A DNA stretch of 64,000 nt from Rhodopseudomonas palustris (lineage in GTDB: Bacteria > Pseudomonadota > Alphaproteobacteria > Rhizobiales > Xanthobacteraceae). Where the stretch lies: contig NZ_CP019966.1 of NCBI RefSeq assembly GCF_003031265.1, positions 4,030,001 through 4,094,000 on the forward strand. Direction: 5' to 3'. How positions within the stretch are numbered: the stretch's first letter is position 1; each line of letters opens with the position of its first letter. The notes under the pieces are model-generated. The model was not told the DNA's origin. It did no database searches and saw only the letters and a program-made list of their open reading frames with translations. Made by a program: the position numbers and the translations under genes. Positions 36,542 to 46,541 of this stretch are shown here, one piece after another.

Positions 36542-36704
36542 GATACTGAAATCCCTGTTCGCTGCGGTCTTCGCCCAGACCGGACTGTCCGAGGATTCGT
36601 CCGATTATGGCGATTTTGGCGGAGGATAACACCCCACGCACGGCCGACTTGCGGCGAAAGGTCCCGGTTACCGATGTTTAATCCGCACCGGTTTCGCAAA
36701 ACAA

Positions 36705-36729
36705 AACGGCCGGGAAAATCCCGGCCGTT
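36705..36729 (-). terminator. Rho-independent terminator after cycM
   Basis: On the minus strand AACGGCCGGGA pairs with TCCCGGCCGTT around a 3-base loop, followed by TTGTTTTG. It lies 24 bases past the cycM stop and isolates cycM from the yej operon. Confidence 0.92.
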
Positions 36730-36753
36730 CAACATTCCAATCTTGGAAAACCG

Positions 36754-37308
36754 TTACTTCTCTGCCGTCGCCGGCAGCGCTTCGGGCTTGTCGGAATTCT
36801 TGTTGAGATAGGCGATCAGGTCGGCCCGCTCCTTGTCGTTCGGAATGCCGGCGAAGCTCATCGCGGTGCCGGGGATATAGCCCTTCGGATTGGCGAGGAA
36901 CTTGTTGAGCTCGTCGAACGTCCAGGCGCCGCCCTTGGCCTTCATCGCAGCCGAGAAATTGAAACCGTTGCGGCCTTCGCCGCGATGGTCGCCGACGATG
37001 CCGTAGAGATTCGGGCCGACGCGGTTCGGGCCGTCTTTTTCGAAGGTGTGGCAGGCGGCGCACTTCTTGGCGACCTTGGAGCCCTGGTCGACCGAGGCGG
37101 TCTGCAGCAGCTTCTCGATCGGCTCGTCCACCTTCGGCGCAGCATCCTTAGCCTGAGCCGGCTCGGCTTCCTTCACGGCGATGGCGTAGCCCTGCTTTTC
37201 GGGCTTGGTCGGGGAAAAGATCGCCTGGGCGGCGAAGTTGGATAGCAACAGGATCAGCAAGGTCCCGAAGATCGCGCCGACAATTTTGTTGAGTTCGAAA
37301 GTATCCAT
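36754..37308 (-). CDS. cycM: Membrane-anchored class I cytochrome c (CycM-like)
   Basis: 184 residues from the ATG at 37308 (MDTFELNKIVGAIFGTLLIL), the same length as Bradyrhizobium CycM. One N-terminal anchor helix is followed by a linker rich in Ala, Pro and Glu and then a cytochrome c domain with the heme site CAACHTF near residue 88, GPNLYGIVG and the axial Met in GTAMSFAG. In Bradyrhizobium CycM passes electrons from the bc1 complex to the aa3 oxidase; the same role is inferred here. It is monocistronic with its own terminator and divergent from kdsB. Confidence 0.93.
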   Translation of the reverse strand: MDTFELNKIVGAIFGTLLILLLSNFAAQAIFSPTKPEKQGYAIAVKEAEPAQAKDAAPKVDEPIEKLLQTASVDQGSKVAKKCAACHTFEKDGPNRVGPNLYGIVGDHRGEGRNGFNFSAAMKAKGGAWTFDELNKFLANPKGYIPGTAMSFAGIPNDKERADLIAYLNKNSDKPEALPATAEK

Positions 37309-37369
37309 TTTCGCTCGCGTTTCCAAACCAGCCCGCGTCCGGACTTGTTCATCGGAGGCATTCTCAACT

Positions 37370-37381
37370 CGACTATAGTCG
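37370..37381. promoter_or_regulatory. CGACTATAGTCG palindrome in the cycM-kdsB gap
   Basis: A perfect 12-base palindrome 62 bases upstream of cycM and about 127 upstream of kdsB. Its core GACTATAGTC recurs at 46192-46201. It contains TATAGT, a near -10 sequence on either strand, so it may mark a promoter or a regulator site. Confidence 0.4.
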
Positions 37382-37507
37382 GGATGAGATATCGGTTTGC
37401 CCCTGCGCTGGCAACCCGTATAAACGCCTCACACGCGTCGCTTCGGGCAGCCTGATACCAGTTCCGGCATTCGCTGCGGCGCATCATCCGCCGCAAGCGA
37501 TCCTTCC

Positions 37508-38245
37508 ATGACATCTCCTGCCACTCTGGTTCTGATCCCCGCCCGGATGGCCGCGACGCGGCTGCCGGGCAAACCGCTGCTCGACATCGCCGGGCTGCCG
37601 ATGGTGGTGCAGGTGCTGCGCCGGGCGCAGGCGGCGGAGATCGGCCGGGTGGCGGTGGCGACCGATACGCCGGAGATCGCTGCCGCCGTGACCGCCCATG
37701 GCGGCGAGGTGGTGATGACCCGCGCCGATCATCCTTCCGGATCGGACCGCATCTTCGAGGCGCTGCAGACGCTGGATCCGGAGCGGAAGATCGACACCGT
37801 CATCAACCTGCAGGGCGATTTCCCCACCATCCGCCCCGAGCAGATCGGCGCGGTGCTGGATCCGCTCGCCGACCCGGCCGTCGACATCGCCACGCTGGCA
37901 GCCGAGATCCATACCGAGGAAGAGGCCACCAACCCGAACGTGGTCAAGGTGATCGGCTCTCCGCTGGCCGCGGACCGGCTGCGGGCGCTGTACTTTACCC
38001 GCGCCACCGCTCCCTGGGGCGACGGGCCGCGCTACCACCACATCGGCCTGTACGGCTACCGCCGCGCCGCCCTGGAGCGGTTCGTGGCGCTGCCCCCTTC
38101 GCCGCTCGAGGTGCGCGAAAAGCTCGAACAGCTCCGTGCATTGGAGGCCGGCATGCGGATCGACGTCGGCATCGTGGATACCGTGCCGCGCGGGGTCGAC
38201 ACGGCGGCCGATCTCGAGACCGCACGGCGGGTGCTCGGCGGCTGA
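37508..38245 (+). CDS. kdsB: 3-deoxy-manno-octulosonate cytidylyltransferase
   Basis: 245 residues, the usual length. It opens [20 protein letters not shown], the nucleotide-binding start of KdsB, and continues with [62 protein letters not shown] and [16 protein letters not shown]. It activates KDO as CMP-KDO for lipid A/core assembly. It is followed after 70 bases by pheA on the same strand. Confidence 0.97.
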   Translation: MTSPATLVLIPARMAATRLPGKPLLDIAGLPMVVQVLRRAQAAEIGRVAVATDTPEIAAAVTAHGGEVVMTRADHPSGSDRIFEALQTLDPERKIDTVINLQGDFPTIRPEQIGAVLDPLADPAVDIATLAAEIHTEEEATNPNVVKVIGSPLAADRLRALYFTRATAPWGDGPRYHHIGLYGYRRAALERFVALPPSPLEVREKLEQLRALEAGMRIDVGIVDTVPRGVDTAADLETARRVLGG

Positions 38246-38315
38246 CCCCGCCCCCTGGCGAAAACCGCTGCGGCTGCTAGAACGCGCGCCAGACACAGGA
38301 CGCTAAGATCAGACC

Positions 38316-39158
38316 ATGAAAATCGCATTCCAGGGCGAACCCGGCGCCAATTCCCACATCGCGATCAGCGACGCCTATCCCACCGCCGAGGCGATGCCTT
38401 GCGCCACCTTCGAGGACGCGCTGAGCGCGATATCCTCGGGTGAAGCCGATCTCGGCATGATCCCGATCGAGAATTCGGTCGCCGGCCGCGTTGCCGACAT
38501 TCACCACCTGCTGCCGACCTCCAAGCTGTTCATCGTCGGCGAGTGGTTCCTGCCGATCCGGCATCAGCTCGTCGCGGTGCCCGGCGCCAAGCTCGAAGAC
38601 ATCAAGACGGTCGAAAGCCACGTCCACGCACTCGGCCAATGCCGCCGCATCATCCGCAAATTCGGACTGAAGCCGATCGTCGCCGGCGACACTGCCGGCT
38701 CGGCACGGATCATCGCCGAACGCGGCGACAAGACCTGCGCGGCGATCTCGTCGCGGCTGGCGGCGAAGATCTATGGTCTCGACATCCTGGCCGAGGACAT
38801 CGAAGACGAAGCGCATAACACTACCCGCTTCGTGGTGCTGGCACGCGAGCCGCGCTGGGCAGCGCAGGGTTCGGGCAAGCTCGTCACCACGTTTGTGTTC
38901 CGGGTGCGCAACCTGCCGGCCGCGCTCTACAAGGCGCTCGGCGGCTTCGCCACCAACGGCGTCAACATGACCAAGCTGGAAAGCTACATGGTCGACGGCA
39001 ACTTCTTCGCCACGCAGTTTTACGCCGACGTCGAAGGCCATCCCGAGGACCGCAACCTCGCCTTCGCGCTCGACGAACTGAAGTTCTTCTCCCGCGAATT
39101 CCGCATCGTCGGCGTCTATCCGGGCCACCCGTTCCGCGACACGTTCAGCGAGCGGTAG
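38316..39158 (+). CDS. pheA: Prephenate dehydratase
   Basis: 280 residues: a prephenate dehydratase domain (MKIAFQGEPGANSHIAI, ADLGMIPIENSVAGRV, HALGQCRRII, DTAGSARII, EDEAHNTTRFVVLAR) followed by an ACT regulatory domain (LVTTFVFRVRNLPAALYKAL, FATNGVNMTKLESYM, FYADVEGHPED). There is no chorismate mutase part, as usual in alphaproteobacteria. It converts prephenate to phenylpyruvate and is probably inhibited by phenylalanine through the ACT domain. Confidence 0.97.
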   Translation: MKIAFQGEPGANSHIAISDAYPTAEAMPCATFEDALSAISSGEADLGMIPIENSVAGRVADIHHLLPTSKLFIVGEWFLPIRHQLVAVPGAKLEDIKTVESHVHALGQCRRIIRKFGLKPIVAGDTAGSARIIAERGDKTCAAISSRLAAKIYGLDILAEDIEDEAHNTTRFVVLAREPRWAAQGSGKLVTTFVFRVRNLPAALYKALGGFATNGVNMTKLESYMVDGNFFATQFYADVEGHPEDRNLAFALDELKFFSREFRIVGVYPGHPFRDTFSER

Positions 39159-39174
39159 GCGAGAGCCCTGCCAC

Positions 39175-39256
39175 GTCATTGCGAGGGAAGCGAAGCAATC
39201 CAGCTCGGTGCACTGAGCCTCTGGATTGCTTCGTCGCTGCGCTCCTCGCAATGACG
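39175..39256. repeat. Palindromic intergenic repeat, family C
   Basis: GTCATTGCGAGG, then GCGAAGCAATCCAG, and the inverted CTGGATTGCTTCG and CTCGCAATGAC: a near-perfect long palindrome with a short central loop, between convergent pheA and the monooxygenase gene. It may serve as a bidirectional terminator. Another copy is at 57505-57586. Confidence 0.88.
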
Positions 39257-39273
39257 AAAGCTGCTTTGTTGAA

Positions 39274-40290
39274 CTACGCCGCCGCGCGCTGCAGCTCGAA
39301 GGCATCGGCCAGCAGGCTGTAGCTGCGCTTGCGCGCTTCGTGATCGTACACCGCGGTAATCACCATCAGCTCGTCGGCGTGGCTTGCGGAGATCAGCGGC
39401 TGCAACGCCTGCCGCACCGTCGCCGGACTGCCGACGAACAGCCGCGAGCGATTACGCGCGATCGAGGCGCGGTCTGCGTCGGTGTACGAATAAGACAGAG
39501 CTTCTTCGACACTCGGCAGCGGCACATAGCGGCCGCGATCGCGTAGCAGGCGACTGAGATCCATCGAACTCGCGAGCCGCTCCGCTTCCTCATCGGTGTC
39601 GGCGACAACGGCGGCGACGGCCAAAATGCCGTGCGGCGTCGACCGCCAACGCGTCGGGCGGAAGTTGCTGCGATAATGCGTCAGCGCCTCGACCGCGTCG
39701 TGTGACGCGAAATGATGCGCGAAGGCGAAGCCCATGCCGACCTGCGCGGCGAGCTCGGAACTGTAGTCGCTGGAGCCGAGCAGCCAGATCGGCGGCAGTG
39801 GCGTATCGTCGGGCATCGCGACGACGTTGTTGTAGGGATGGCCGGGCGGAAAGCCGCGCGTCTCCCACAGCGTCAGCTCCTGCAGCCGCTCCAGAAAATC
39901 ATCGCCCTCGCGGCCGTCGAGCCGTCGGCGTAGCGCGTGCATCGTCGCCTGATCGGTGCCCGGCGCGCGGCCGATGCCGAGATCGATCCGGCCAGGGAAC
40001 AGTGCTTCGAGCATCTTGAAGCGCTCCGCCACGACCAGCGGCGCGTGGTTGGGCAGCATCACCCCACCGGAGCCGACATGGATGCGTTCGGTCACCGCCG
40101 CGATCTGCCCAATCATGATGTCCGGCGCCGGACTCGCGACTGAAGGAAGATTGTGATGCTCGGCCAGCCAATAGCGCACATAGCCCAGCACATCCGCATG
40201 GCGCGCAAGGTCGATCGAGTTGCGCAACGCCGCAGCCGGCGGTGTGCCGGTGGTGACGACGGACAGATCGAGGATCGAGAGTGGCAGCAT
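39274..40290 (-). CDS. Luciferase-like (LLM class) flavin-dependent oxidoreductase
   Basis: 338 residues. It starts MLPLSILDLSVVTTGTPPAA and contains YWLAEHHNLPSVASPAPDIM, HVGSGGVMLPNHAPLVVAER, FPGRIDLGIGRAPGTD and PPIWLLGSSDYSSELAAQVG, as in the YhbW-like, group-1 bacterial LLM proteins. These are FMN-dependent monooxygenases or reductases of unknown substrate. It is isolated between convergent pheA and divergent metF, and no pathway context is visible. Confidence 0.9.
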   Translation of the reverse strand: MLPLSILDLSVVTTGTPPAAALRNSIDLARHADVLGYVRYWLAEHHNLPSVASPAPDIMIGQIAAVTERIHVGSGGVMLPNHAPLVVAERFKMLEALFPGRIDLGIGRAPGTDQATMHALRRRLDGREGDDFLERLQELTLWETRGFPPGHPYNNVVAMPDDTPLPPIWLLGSSDYSSELAAQVGMGFAFAHHFASHDAVEALTHYRSNFRPTRWRSTPHGILAVAAVVADTDEEAERLASSMDLSRLLRDRGRYVPLPSVEEALSYSYTDADRASIARNRSRLFVGSPATVRQALQPLISASHADELMVITAVYDHEARKRSYSLLADAFELQRAAA

Positions 40291-40700
40291 TTGCCTAACC
40301 TAGTGCGCGACCGAGGCGGGCGCAAAGGTATTGGGCTAGGCAATTCGACGATCCCCTGCCCGTTTCTTTCGGAGTGGGCAGAATGACCGTCTGCTTGGGA
40401 AGGTCTGGCTCATCTGGTTCCGCCAGAATCGCTGCACCGCACACAACCATCAGACAGATCGGTTGATTTTCGAAACAGGCGCGGGATACGCCTTGCCCAC
40501 CCCCGGACACCTCCCAGCTCCGTCCAACGCACAAAACGGACTATTTTGGGCAACTTCCCAAACTGATATCGCCCAAAGTGGGCTGGCCGCCGAAGCCAGT
40601 TCGGCCTAATTTAACGCGGTTCGTGGAGGTTCCTGACCGTTGGGCAGCCGCACGCGCCTGTGGACGCCCGAACCGCCCTTTCAAACTGGATGACCATCAG
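40291..40700. promoter_or_regulatory. Intergenic control region upstream of metF
   Basis: 410 bases between divergent genes. Two dyads lie near its right side: TTTGGG-N6-CCCAAA at 40545-40562 and GCCCA-AAG-TGGGC at 40571-40583. They share a CCCAAA word and may bind a regulator of methionine genes. I looked for SAM-II, SAM/SAH and cobalamin riboswitch cores and saw none that was convincing. Confidence 0.4.
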
Positions 40701-41588
40701 ATGAGCGACCTGCCGCAGCAGCTTCCGGCGATTTCCTTCGAGTTCTTCCCACCGAAGACCGAAGAGATGGAGCGCAATTTGTGGCAGGCGATCAGCCGGC
40801 TGGCGCCGCTGCATCCGAGCTTCGTCTCGGTCACCTATGGGGCCGGGGGCTCCACCCGGGAGCGGACCCACGCCACGATCGCGCGTATTCTCAAAGAAAC
40901 CGATCTGACCCCGGCGGCGCATCTGACCTGCGTCGATGCCCCCTGTGCCGACGTCGACGACGTCGTGGCGCGGTATCACGACATCGGCGTCCGCCACATC
41001 GTGGCGCTTCGCGGCGATCCGACCACCGGTCTCGGCGGCACCTACACGCCGCATCCGCAGGGCTATCGCAGCTCGGCCGATCTCGTCGCCTCGATCAAGC
41101 GCCGCTATCCGGACATCGACGTCACGGTGTCGGCCTATCCGGAGAAGCATCCGGAGAGCACCGGCTTCGATGCCGACCTCGACATCCTGAAGGCCAAGGT
41201 CGATGCCGGCGCGACGCGCGCCATCACCCAGTTCTTCTTCGATAACGACCTGTACTTCCGCTACCTCGACCGCGTCCGCGCCCGCGGCATCGACATCCCG
41301 ATCGTGCCGGGCATCCTGCCGGTGCAGAACTTCAAGCAGGCCGCCGGCTTCGCCGCCCGCGCCGGCGCCAGCGTGCCGGACTGGCTAGCCAAGCAGTTCG
41401 AAGGCCTCGACGACGATCCTGACACCCGCAAGCTGGTGGCTGCCACGGTCGCCGCCGGCCAAGTGCACAAGCTCGCCAAGCACGGCGTCAACAACTTCCA
41501 CTTCTACACCATGAACCGCGCGGACCTGGTGTTCGCCATCAGCCATCTGCTGGGCTTCCGGCCGATCGCCAAGCAGAAGGCCGCGTAA
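40701..41588 (+). CDS. metF: 5,10-methylenetetrahydrofolate reductase
   Basis: 295 residues from the ATG at 40701 (MSDLPQQLPAISFEFFPPKT); the longer frame upstream lacks similarity. Family sequences: SFEFFPPKTEEME, VTYGAGGSTRERTHATI, HLTCVDA, ALRGDP, YPEKHPES, ITQFFFDNDLYFRY and PGILPVQNF. It is an FAD enzyme that makes 5-methyl-THF for MetH, which follows after 3 bases, so metF and metH form one operon. Confidence 0.97.
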   Translation: MSDLPQQLPAISFEFFPPKTEEMERNLWQAISRLAPLHPSFVSVTYGAGGSTRERTHATIARILKETDLTPAAHLTCVDAPCADVDDVVARYHDIGVRHIVALRGDPTTGLGGTYTPHPQGYRSSADLVASIKRRYPDIDVTVSAYPEKHPESTGFDADLDILKAKVDAGATRAITQFFFDNDLYFRYLDRVRARGIDIPIVPGILPVQNFKQAAGFAARAGASVPDWLAKQFEGLDDDPDTRKLVAATVAAGQVHKLAKHGVNNFHFYTMNRADLVFAISHLLGFRPIAKQKAA

Positions 41589-41591
41589 GCA

Positions 41592-44500
41592 GTGTCCGAT
41601 ATGACCAAGCCCATTTCCGCAGCCCGCACTCGACTTTTGGCCCTCGCCGCGCAGCGGATCCTCGTGCTCGACGGCGCGATGGGGACGATGATCCAGCAGC
41701 TGCAGCTCGACGAAGCTGCGTTCCGCGGCGAGCGGTTCAAGGATTTCCACCGCGACCTGCGCGGCAACAACGACCTGTTGATCCTGACCCAGCCGCAGGC
41801 GATCGAGGACATCCACGCGCAGTATTTGCGCGCCGGTGCCGACATCGTCGCGACCAACACCTTCTCCTCGACCTCGATCGCGCAGGCCGACTACGACATG
41901 TCGGACCTCGCCTACGAGATGAGCCGCGACGGCGCCCGCCTCGCCCGCAACGCCGCCGCCAAGGTCGAAGCCGAAGACGGCAAGCCGCGCTTCGTCGCCG
42001 GCGCGATCGGCCCGACCAACCGCACCGCCTCGATCTCGCCGGACGTCGCCAACCCCGGCTACCGCGCGGTGACGTTCGATGATCTGCGCATCGCCTATAG
42101 CGAGCAGATCAACGGCCTGCTCGACGGCGGCGCGGACATCCTGCTGCTCGAAACCATCTTCGATACGCTGAACGCCAAGGCGGCACTGTACGCGATCGCC
42201 GAGATCGTCGACGCCCGCGGCATCGACGTGCCGGTGATGATCTCCGGCACCATCACCGACAAATCCGGCCGCCTGCTGTCGGGCCAGATGCCGGAAGCGT
42301 TCTGGAATTCGGTGCGGCACGCCCGCCCGATCACCATCGGCTTCAACTGCGCGCTCGGCGCCAAGGATCTGCGCGCCCACATCGCCGATATCAGCCGCGT
42401 CGCCGATACGCTGGTCTGCGCCTATCCCAACGCCGGCCTGCCCAACGAATTCGGCCAGTACGACGAGAGCCCGGAATACATGGCTGGTCTCGTCGGCGAG
42501 TTCGCCGAAGCCGGCCTCGTCAACATCGTCGGCGGCTGCTGCGGCACTACGCCGGCCCACATCAAGGCGATCGCCGAAGCGGTCGCGCCGCATAAGCCAC
42601 GCGTGATCCCGACGATCGAGCCGCGGCTGCGGCTCTCCGGCCTCGAGCCGTTCGAACTGACCAAGGACATTCCGTTCGTCAACGTCGGCGAACGCACCAA
42701 CGTCACCGGCTCGGCGAAATTCCGCAAGCTGATCACCGCCGGCGACTACGCCGCCGCGCTGCAGGTGGCGCGCGACCAGGTCGAGAACGGCGCCCAGATC
42801 ATCGACGTCAACATGGACGAAGGGCTTCTCGATTCCGAAGCCGCGATGGTCACCTTCCTCAACCTCGTTGCCGCCGAGCCGGACATCGCCAAGGTGCCGG
42901 TGATGGTCGACTCCTCGAAGTTCAACGTGATCGAGGCCGGGCTGAAGTGCCTGCAGGGCAAGCCGGTAGTGAACTCGATCTCGCTAAAAGAAGGCGAGGA
43001 CAAGTTCATCCACGAGGCGGGCATCGCCAAGCGTCACGGCGCCGCCGTGGTGGTGATGGCGTTCGACGAGACCGGCCAGGCCGACACCTACGCGCGCAAG
43101 ACCGAGATCTGCGCCCGTGCTTACGACATTCTCGTCAACCGCATCGGCTTCCCGCCCGAAGACATCATCTTCGATCCGAACATCTTCGCGATCGCGACGG
43201 GCCTCGAAGAGCACAACAATTACGGCGTCGACTTCATCGAGGCGACTCGCTGGATCCGCCAAAACCTGCCGCACGCGCATGTCTCCGGCGGCGTCTCCAA
43301 CCTGTCGTTCTCGTTCCGCGGCAACGAGCCGGTGCGCGAGGCGATGCACTCGGTGTTCCTGTATCACGCCATCAAGGCCGGCATGGACATGGGCATCGTC
43401 AATGCCGGGCAGATGATCGTGTATGACGACATCGATCCCGAGCTGCGCCAGGTGTGCGAGGACGTCATCCTCAACCGTGACGCGAGCGCCTCCGAACGCC
43501 TGCTGGCGCTCGCCGACAAATATCGCGGCCAGGGCAAGCAGCAGAAGGAACAGGACCTCGCCTGGCGTTCGTGGCCGGTCGAGCAGCGGCTCAGCCACGC
43601 GCTGGTGCACGGCATCACCGAGTTCATCGAAGCCGACACCGAGGAAGCGCGTGCCAAGGCCGAGCGGCCCCTGCACGTGATCGAAGGCCCGCTGATGGCC
43701 GGCATGAACGTGGTCGGCGACCTGTTCGGCGACGGCAAGATGTTCCTGCCGCAGGTGGTGAAATCCGCCCGCGTGATGAAGCAGGCAGTCGCCTATCTGA
43801 TGCCGTTCATGGAAGCCGAGAAGGCGGCCAACCTCGCCGCGGGCAAGGACTCCGGGGAGCGCTCCTCCGCCGGCAAGATCGTGCTCGCCACCGTCAAGGG
43901 CGACGTCCACGATATCGGCAAGAACATCGTCGGCATCGTGCTCCAGTGCAACAACTTCGAGGTGATCGACCTCGGCGTGATGGTGCCGGCCGCCAAGATC
44001 ATCGAGACCGCGAAGGCCGAGAACGCCGATATCATCGGCCTGTCCGGGCTGATCACGCCGTCGCTCGACGAGATGAGCTTCCTCGCCGGCGAGCTGCAGC
44101 GGAGCGGCTTTGACATTCCGCTGCTGATCGGCGGCGCGACGACGAGCCGTGTCCACACCGCGGTGAAGATCGACCCGGCTTATCCGGCCGGCAGCGTGGT
44201 GCACGTCAACGACGCCAGCCGTGCGGTCGGCGTCGCCTCTTCGTTGCTGTCGAAGGACAAGGGCGCCGCCTATGCGGCAGAGGTGCGTGCCGACTACGCC
44301 AAGATCTCGGCGGCGCATCACCGCGCCCAGGCCGACAAGAAGCGGCTGACGCTCACCGCCGCCCGCGCCAATTCCACCAAGATCGATTGGGCCGCGACCC
44401 AGCCGGTGAAGCCCTCCTTCATCGGCACCCGGAGCTTCAGCAGCTATTCACTCGCCGAACTGGTCGACTACATCGACTGGACGCCGTTCTTCCAGGCCTG

Positions 44501-45482
44501 GGAGCTCGCCGGACGCTTCCCTGCGATCCTCGAGGATGGTGTGGTCGGCGAAGCGGCGCGGTCGCTGTATGCCGACGCCCGCAAGATGCTGGACCGCATC
44601 GTCACCGAGAACTGGTTCACCGCTAACGCGACGATCGGCTTCTGGCCGGCGAATGCGCAAGGCGACGACATCTTGGTCTATGCGGATGAAGCGCGCACCA
44701 CGCCGATCGCCACGCTGCACAGCCTGCGCCAGCAGCTCGACAAGCGCGAAGGCCGCGCCAACGCCGCGCTCAGCGACTTCATCGCGCCGGTTGCGAGCGG
44801 CGTCGCCGACTATATCGGCGGCTTCGTGGTCACCGCCGGCATCGGCGAGGACGTGATCGCCGACAAGTTCAAGGCCGAGCGCGACGACTACTCGTCGATC
44901 ATGGTCAAGGCGCTGGCCGATCGTCTCGCCGAAGCCTTCGCCGAGCGGATGCACGCCCGCGTCCGCCGCGAGTTCTGGGGCTATGCGCCGGACGAGGCGC
45001 TGTCGGCCGACGATCTGATCCTGGAGAAGTATCAAGGCATCCGCCCCGCGCCTGGCTACCCGGCGCAGCCCGACCACACCGAGAAGGCGACACTGTTCGA
45101 GCTGCTCGACGCCGAAGCCTCCGCCGGCGTGACGCTGACCGAGAGCTTTGCGATGTGGCCGGGCTCGTCGGTGTCGGGACTGTATTTCAGCCATCCGCAG
45201 AGCGCCTATTTCGGCGTCGGCAAGATCGAACGCGACCAGGTCGAAGACTACGCCTCCCGCAAGGGCTGGGACGTCGCCACCGCCGAACGTTGGCTGGCAC
45301 CGGTGCTGAACTACATCCCATCGCGCAGCACGGGCGCCACGGATGAAACCGGCATGCCGCCGCTGGCGCCGCAAGCCGATGCTCCGCTGTCGGCCGACGA
45401 CGCAGCGCTGGCCTCGCACCCGCAGGGCTGCACCTGCGCGCTGCACCTCGCCTGGCGCAAGCAGAAGGTGGCGGCGAAGTAA
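41592..45482 (+). CDS. metH: Cobalamin-dependent methionine synthase
   Basis: 1296 residues from the GTG at 41592 (an ATG at 41601 is an alternative). All four MetH modules are present. The homocysteine domain has [29 protein letters not shown] and the zinc cysteines in GFNCALG and [10 protein letters not shown]. The folate domain has [17 protein letters not shown] and SISLKEGE. The cobalamin domain has [20 protein letters not shown], with the Co-ligand His in DxHxxG. The activation domain has [10 protein letters not shown] and [16 protein letters not shown] short Cys-containing tail ([16 protein letters not shown]) ends the protein. It remethylates homocysteine with methyl-THF supplied by MetF. 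Confidence 0.97.
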   Translation: MSDMTKPISAARTRLLALAAQRILVLDGAMGTMIQQLQLDEAAFRGERFKDFHRDLRGNNDLLILTQPQAIEDIHAQYLRAGADIVATNTFSSTSIAQADYDMSDLAYEMSRDGARLARNAAAKVEAEDGKPRFVAGAIGPTNRTASISPDVANPGYRAVTFDDLRIAYSEQINGLLDGGADILLLETIFDTLNAKAALYAIAEIVDARGIDVPVMISGTITDKSGRLLSGQMPEAFWNSVRHARPITIGFNCALGAKDLRAHIADISRVADTLVCAYPNAGLPNEFGQYDESPEYMAGLVGEFAEAGLVNIVGGCCGTTPAHIKAIAEAVAPHKPRVIPTIEPRLRLSGLEPFELTKDIPFVNVGERTNVTGSAKFRKLITAGDYAAALQVARDQVENGAQIIDVNMDEGLLDSEAAMVTFLNLVAAEPDIAKVPVMVDSSKFNVIEAGLKCLQGKPVVNSISLKEGEDKFIHEAGIAKRHGAAVVVMAFDETGQADTYARKTEICARAYDILVNRIGFPPEDIIFDPNIFAIATGLEEHNNYGVDFIEATRWIRQNLPHAHVSGGVSNLSFSFRGNEPVREAMHSVFLYHAIKAGMDMGIVNAGQMIVYDDIDPELRQVCEDVILNRDASASERLLALADKYRGQGKQQKEQDLAWRSWPVEQRLSHALVHGITEFIEADTEEARAKAERPLHVIEGPLMAGMNVVGDLFGDGKMFLPQVVKSARVMKQAVAYLMPFMEAEKAANLAAGKDSGERSSAGKIVLATVKGDVHDIGKNIVGIVLQCNNFEVIDLGVMVPAAKIIETAKAENADIIGLSGLITPSLDEMSFLAGELQRSGFDIPLLIGGATTSRVHTAVKIDPAYPAGSVVHVNDASRAVGVASSLLSKDKGAAYAAEVRADYAKISAAHHRAQADKKRLTLTAARANSTKIDWAATQPVKPSFIGTRSFSSYSLAELVDYIDWTPFFQAWELAGRFPAILEDGVVGEAARSLYADARKMLDRIVTENWFTANATIGFWPANAQGDDILVYADEARTTPIATLHSLRQQLDKREGRANAALSDFIAPVASGVADYIGGFVVTAGIGEDVIADKFKAERDDYSSIMVKALADRLAEAFAERMHARVRREFWGYAPDEALSADDLILEKYQGIRPAPGYPAQPDHTEKATLFELLDAEASAGVTLTESFAMWPGSSVSGLYFSHPQSAYFGVGKIERDQVEDYASRKGWDVATAERWLAPVLNYIPSRSTGATDETGMPPLAPQADAPLSADDAALASHPQGCTCALHLAWRKQKVAAK

Positions 45483-45538
45483 CAGCGGCGGACTTCTTGC
45501 AGTCGTGATCGCCTGCGCAAGCCGCCGTCCCCACCTCC

Positions 45539-45651
45539 GTCGTCCCCCGCGCAGGCGGGGGACCCAGTATTGCAGAGAGCGCGTGGTCGGCACCGGCCGA
45601 TGAAACGAACGCGCTCGGATACTGGTTCGCCCGGACGAGCCGGGCGATGAC
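45539..45651. repeat. Palindromic intergenic repeat, family A
   Basis: Begins CGTCGTCCCCCGCGCAGG with the hairpin CCCCCGC/GCGGGGG and GACCCAGTATTGCAG; ends GGATACTGGTTCGCCCGG with GAGCCGGGCGATGAC. It lies 56 bases after metH. Confidence 0.85.
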
Positions 45652-46355
45652 AGCTGAGAGTGGGGCGAGCGCGTACGTGATCGCGAGGCTTGTCGCGAGC
45701 TTCGGCTCGAACTGCGTTGTTCCGATTCAGCCTGTCAAACAGCCACGGCGTCGCGATCTCGCGGCTCTGCCGAGCCCGAGCTATGCGCCCGTCGTCATCA
45801 CGACGAGGGGCGGGGGCGCGCCGCTTGGCGCAGAGTTGGTGGTTGGTCGCGATGGCTTGCGATCCATCGCGCATCGCCTTCACGGCGCGCCCACCAGCGG
45901 CGATCTTTTGGCGTCGGGACCGTTCTTCCGGGCGCGGGGAGCACGGGGATTTCTCCCGCCTCGTTCCGTCCCGTCCAGCCACGCGATGGGCAGCCGCTCA
46001 TAGTAGCGGCGGACGGCGACCTCTTGCCTCCCGGAAGAAGTGGGTGCGAACCACCTCGCGCAGGACGCCGCGTCATCCGGCTTCGGCTGACACGTCAGCC
46101 GCCACCGAACTCACCGGCCGGTCTCCCGGCCGACGATCTGTCCCGCTTCCAAGCGCCCTCGAGAAGCGCCCCTCACGGACAGGACGACACGGACTATAGT
46201 CCTTATAGGAATATTGTCAATACGTGATGCCAGCGGCTTCGACGCCGGACGGCGCGGATCGCGATCGATGCGGCGATGGCAACGTCACGCCTGATTGCAA
46301 GATGGATGCGCGGGTCAAGCCCGCGCATGACGAGGGTGTATCCCCTCTCGTTCAT
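45652..46355. repeat. Gene-poor stretch resembling a dispersed Nitrobacteraceae repeat
   Basis: No credible gene. Long frames on both strands (for example one of 169 codons at 45690-46199, reading LFRFSLSNSHGVAISRL) resemble the spurious ORFs that dispersed repeats produce in Bradyrhizobium/Rhodopseudomonas genomes, as far as I recall them. It contains several dyads and ends near the palindrome GGACTATAGTCC (46191-46202). At 46301-46331 there is a half element (GATGGATGCGCGGGTCAAGC then GCGCATGAC) related to 56085-56157. Whether it is transcribed is unknown. Confidence 0.5.
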
Positions 46356-46505
46356 CATTCCGGGGCGCGCGCAGCGCGAGCCCGGAATCCATAACCACCG
46401 CATTCATGATGGACCGAGAATCCCGTTCCGCGCATCATCGAAGCCGAGACGACACGGCTTATGGATTCCGGACTTGCGCGCAAATGCGCGCAATCCGGAA
46501 TGACG
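46356..46505. repeat. Palindromic intergenic repeat, family B
   Basis: CATTCCGGGGCGCGCGCAGC and GAGCCCGGAATCCAT on the left answer ATGGATTCCGGACTTGCGCG and CAATCCGGAATGACG on the right, about 60 bases apart. It directly precedes the GIY-YIG gene. Copies lie at 46911-47060, 50786-50886, 55134-55233, 56167-56316 and (short) 58838-58876. Confidence 0.88.
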
Positions 46506-46541
46506 AACGAGGGGCACCGAACAGCATCCAGGTGGGCTTCG

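Noticed and set aside
34736..36811. 691-codon plus-strand frame opposite yejA
   Set aside because: Antisense shadow of a secure gene, with no ribosome site or recognisable motif.
40291..40700. A SAM-II, SAH or cobalamin riboswitch before metF
   Set aside because: I could not find the conserved cores or the B12-box sequence; only simple dyads were seen.
45690..46199. 169-codon frame after metH as a gene
   Set aside because: Its sequence is of the kind seen in dispersed-repeat false ORFs, and long frames occur on both strands over the same bases.
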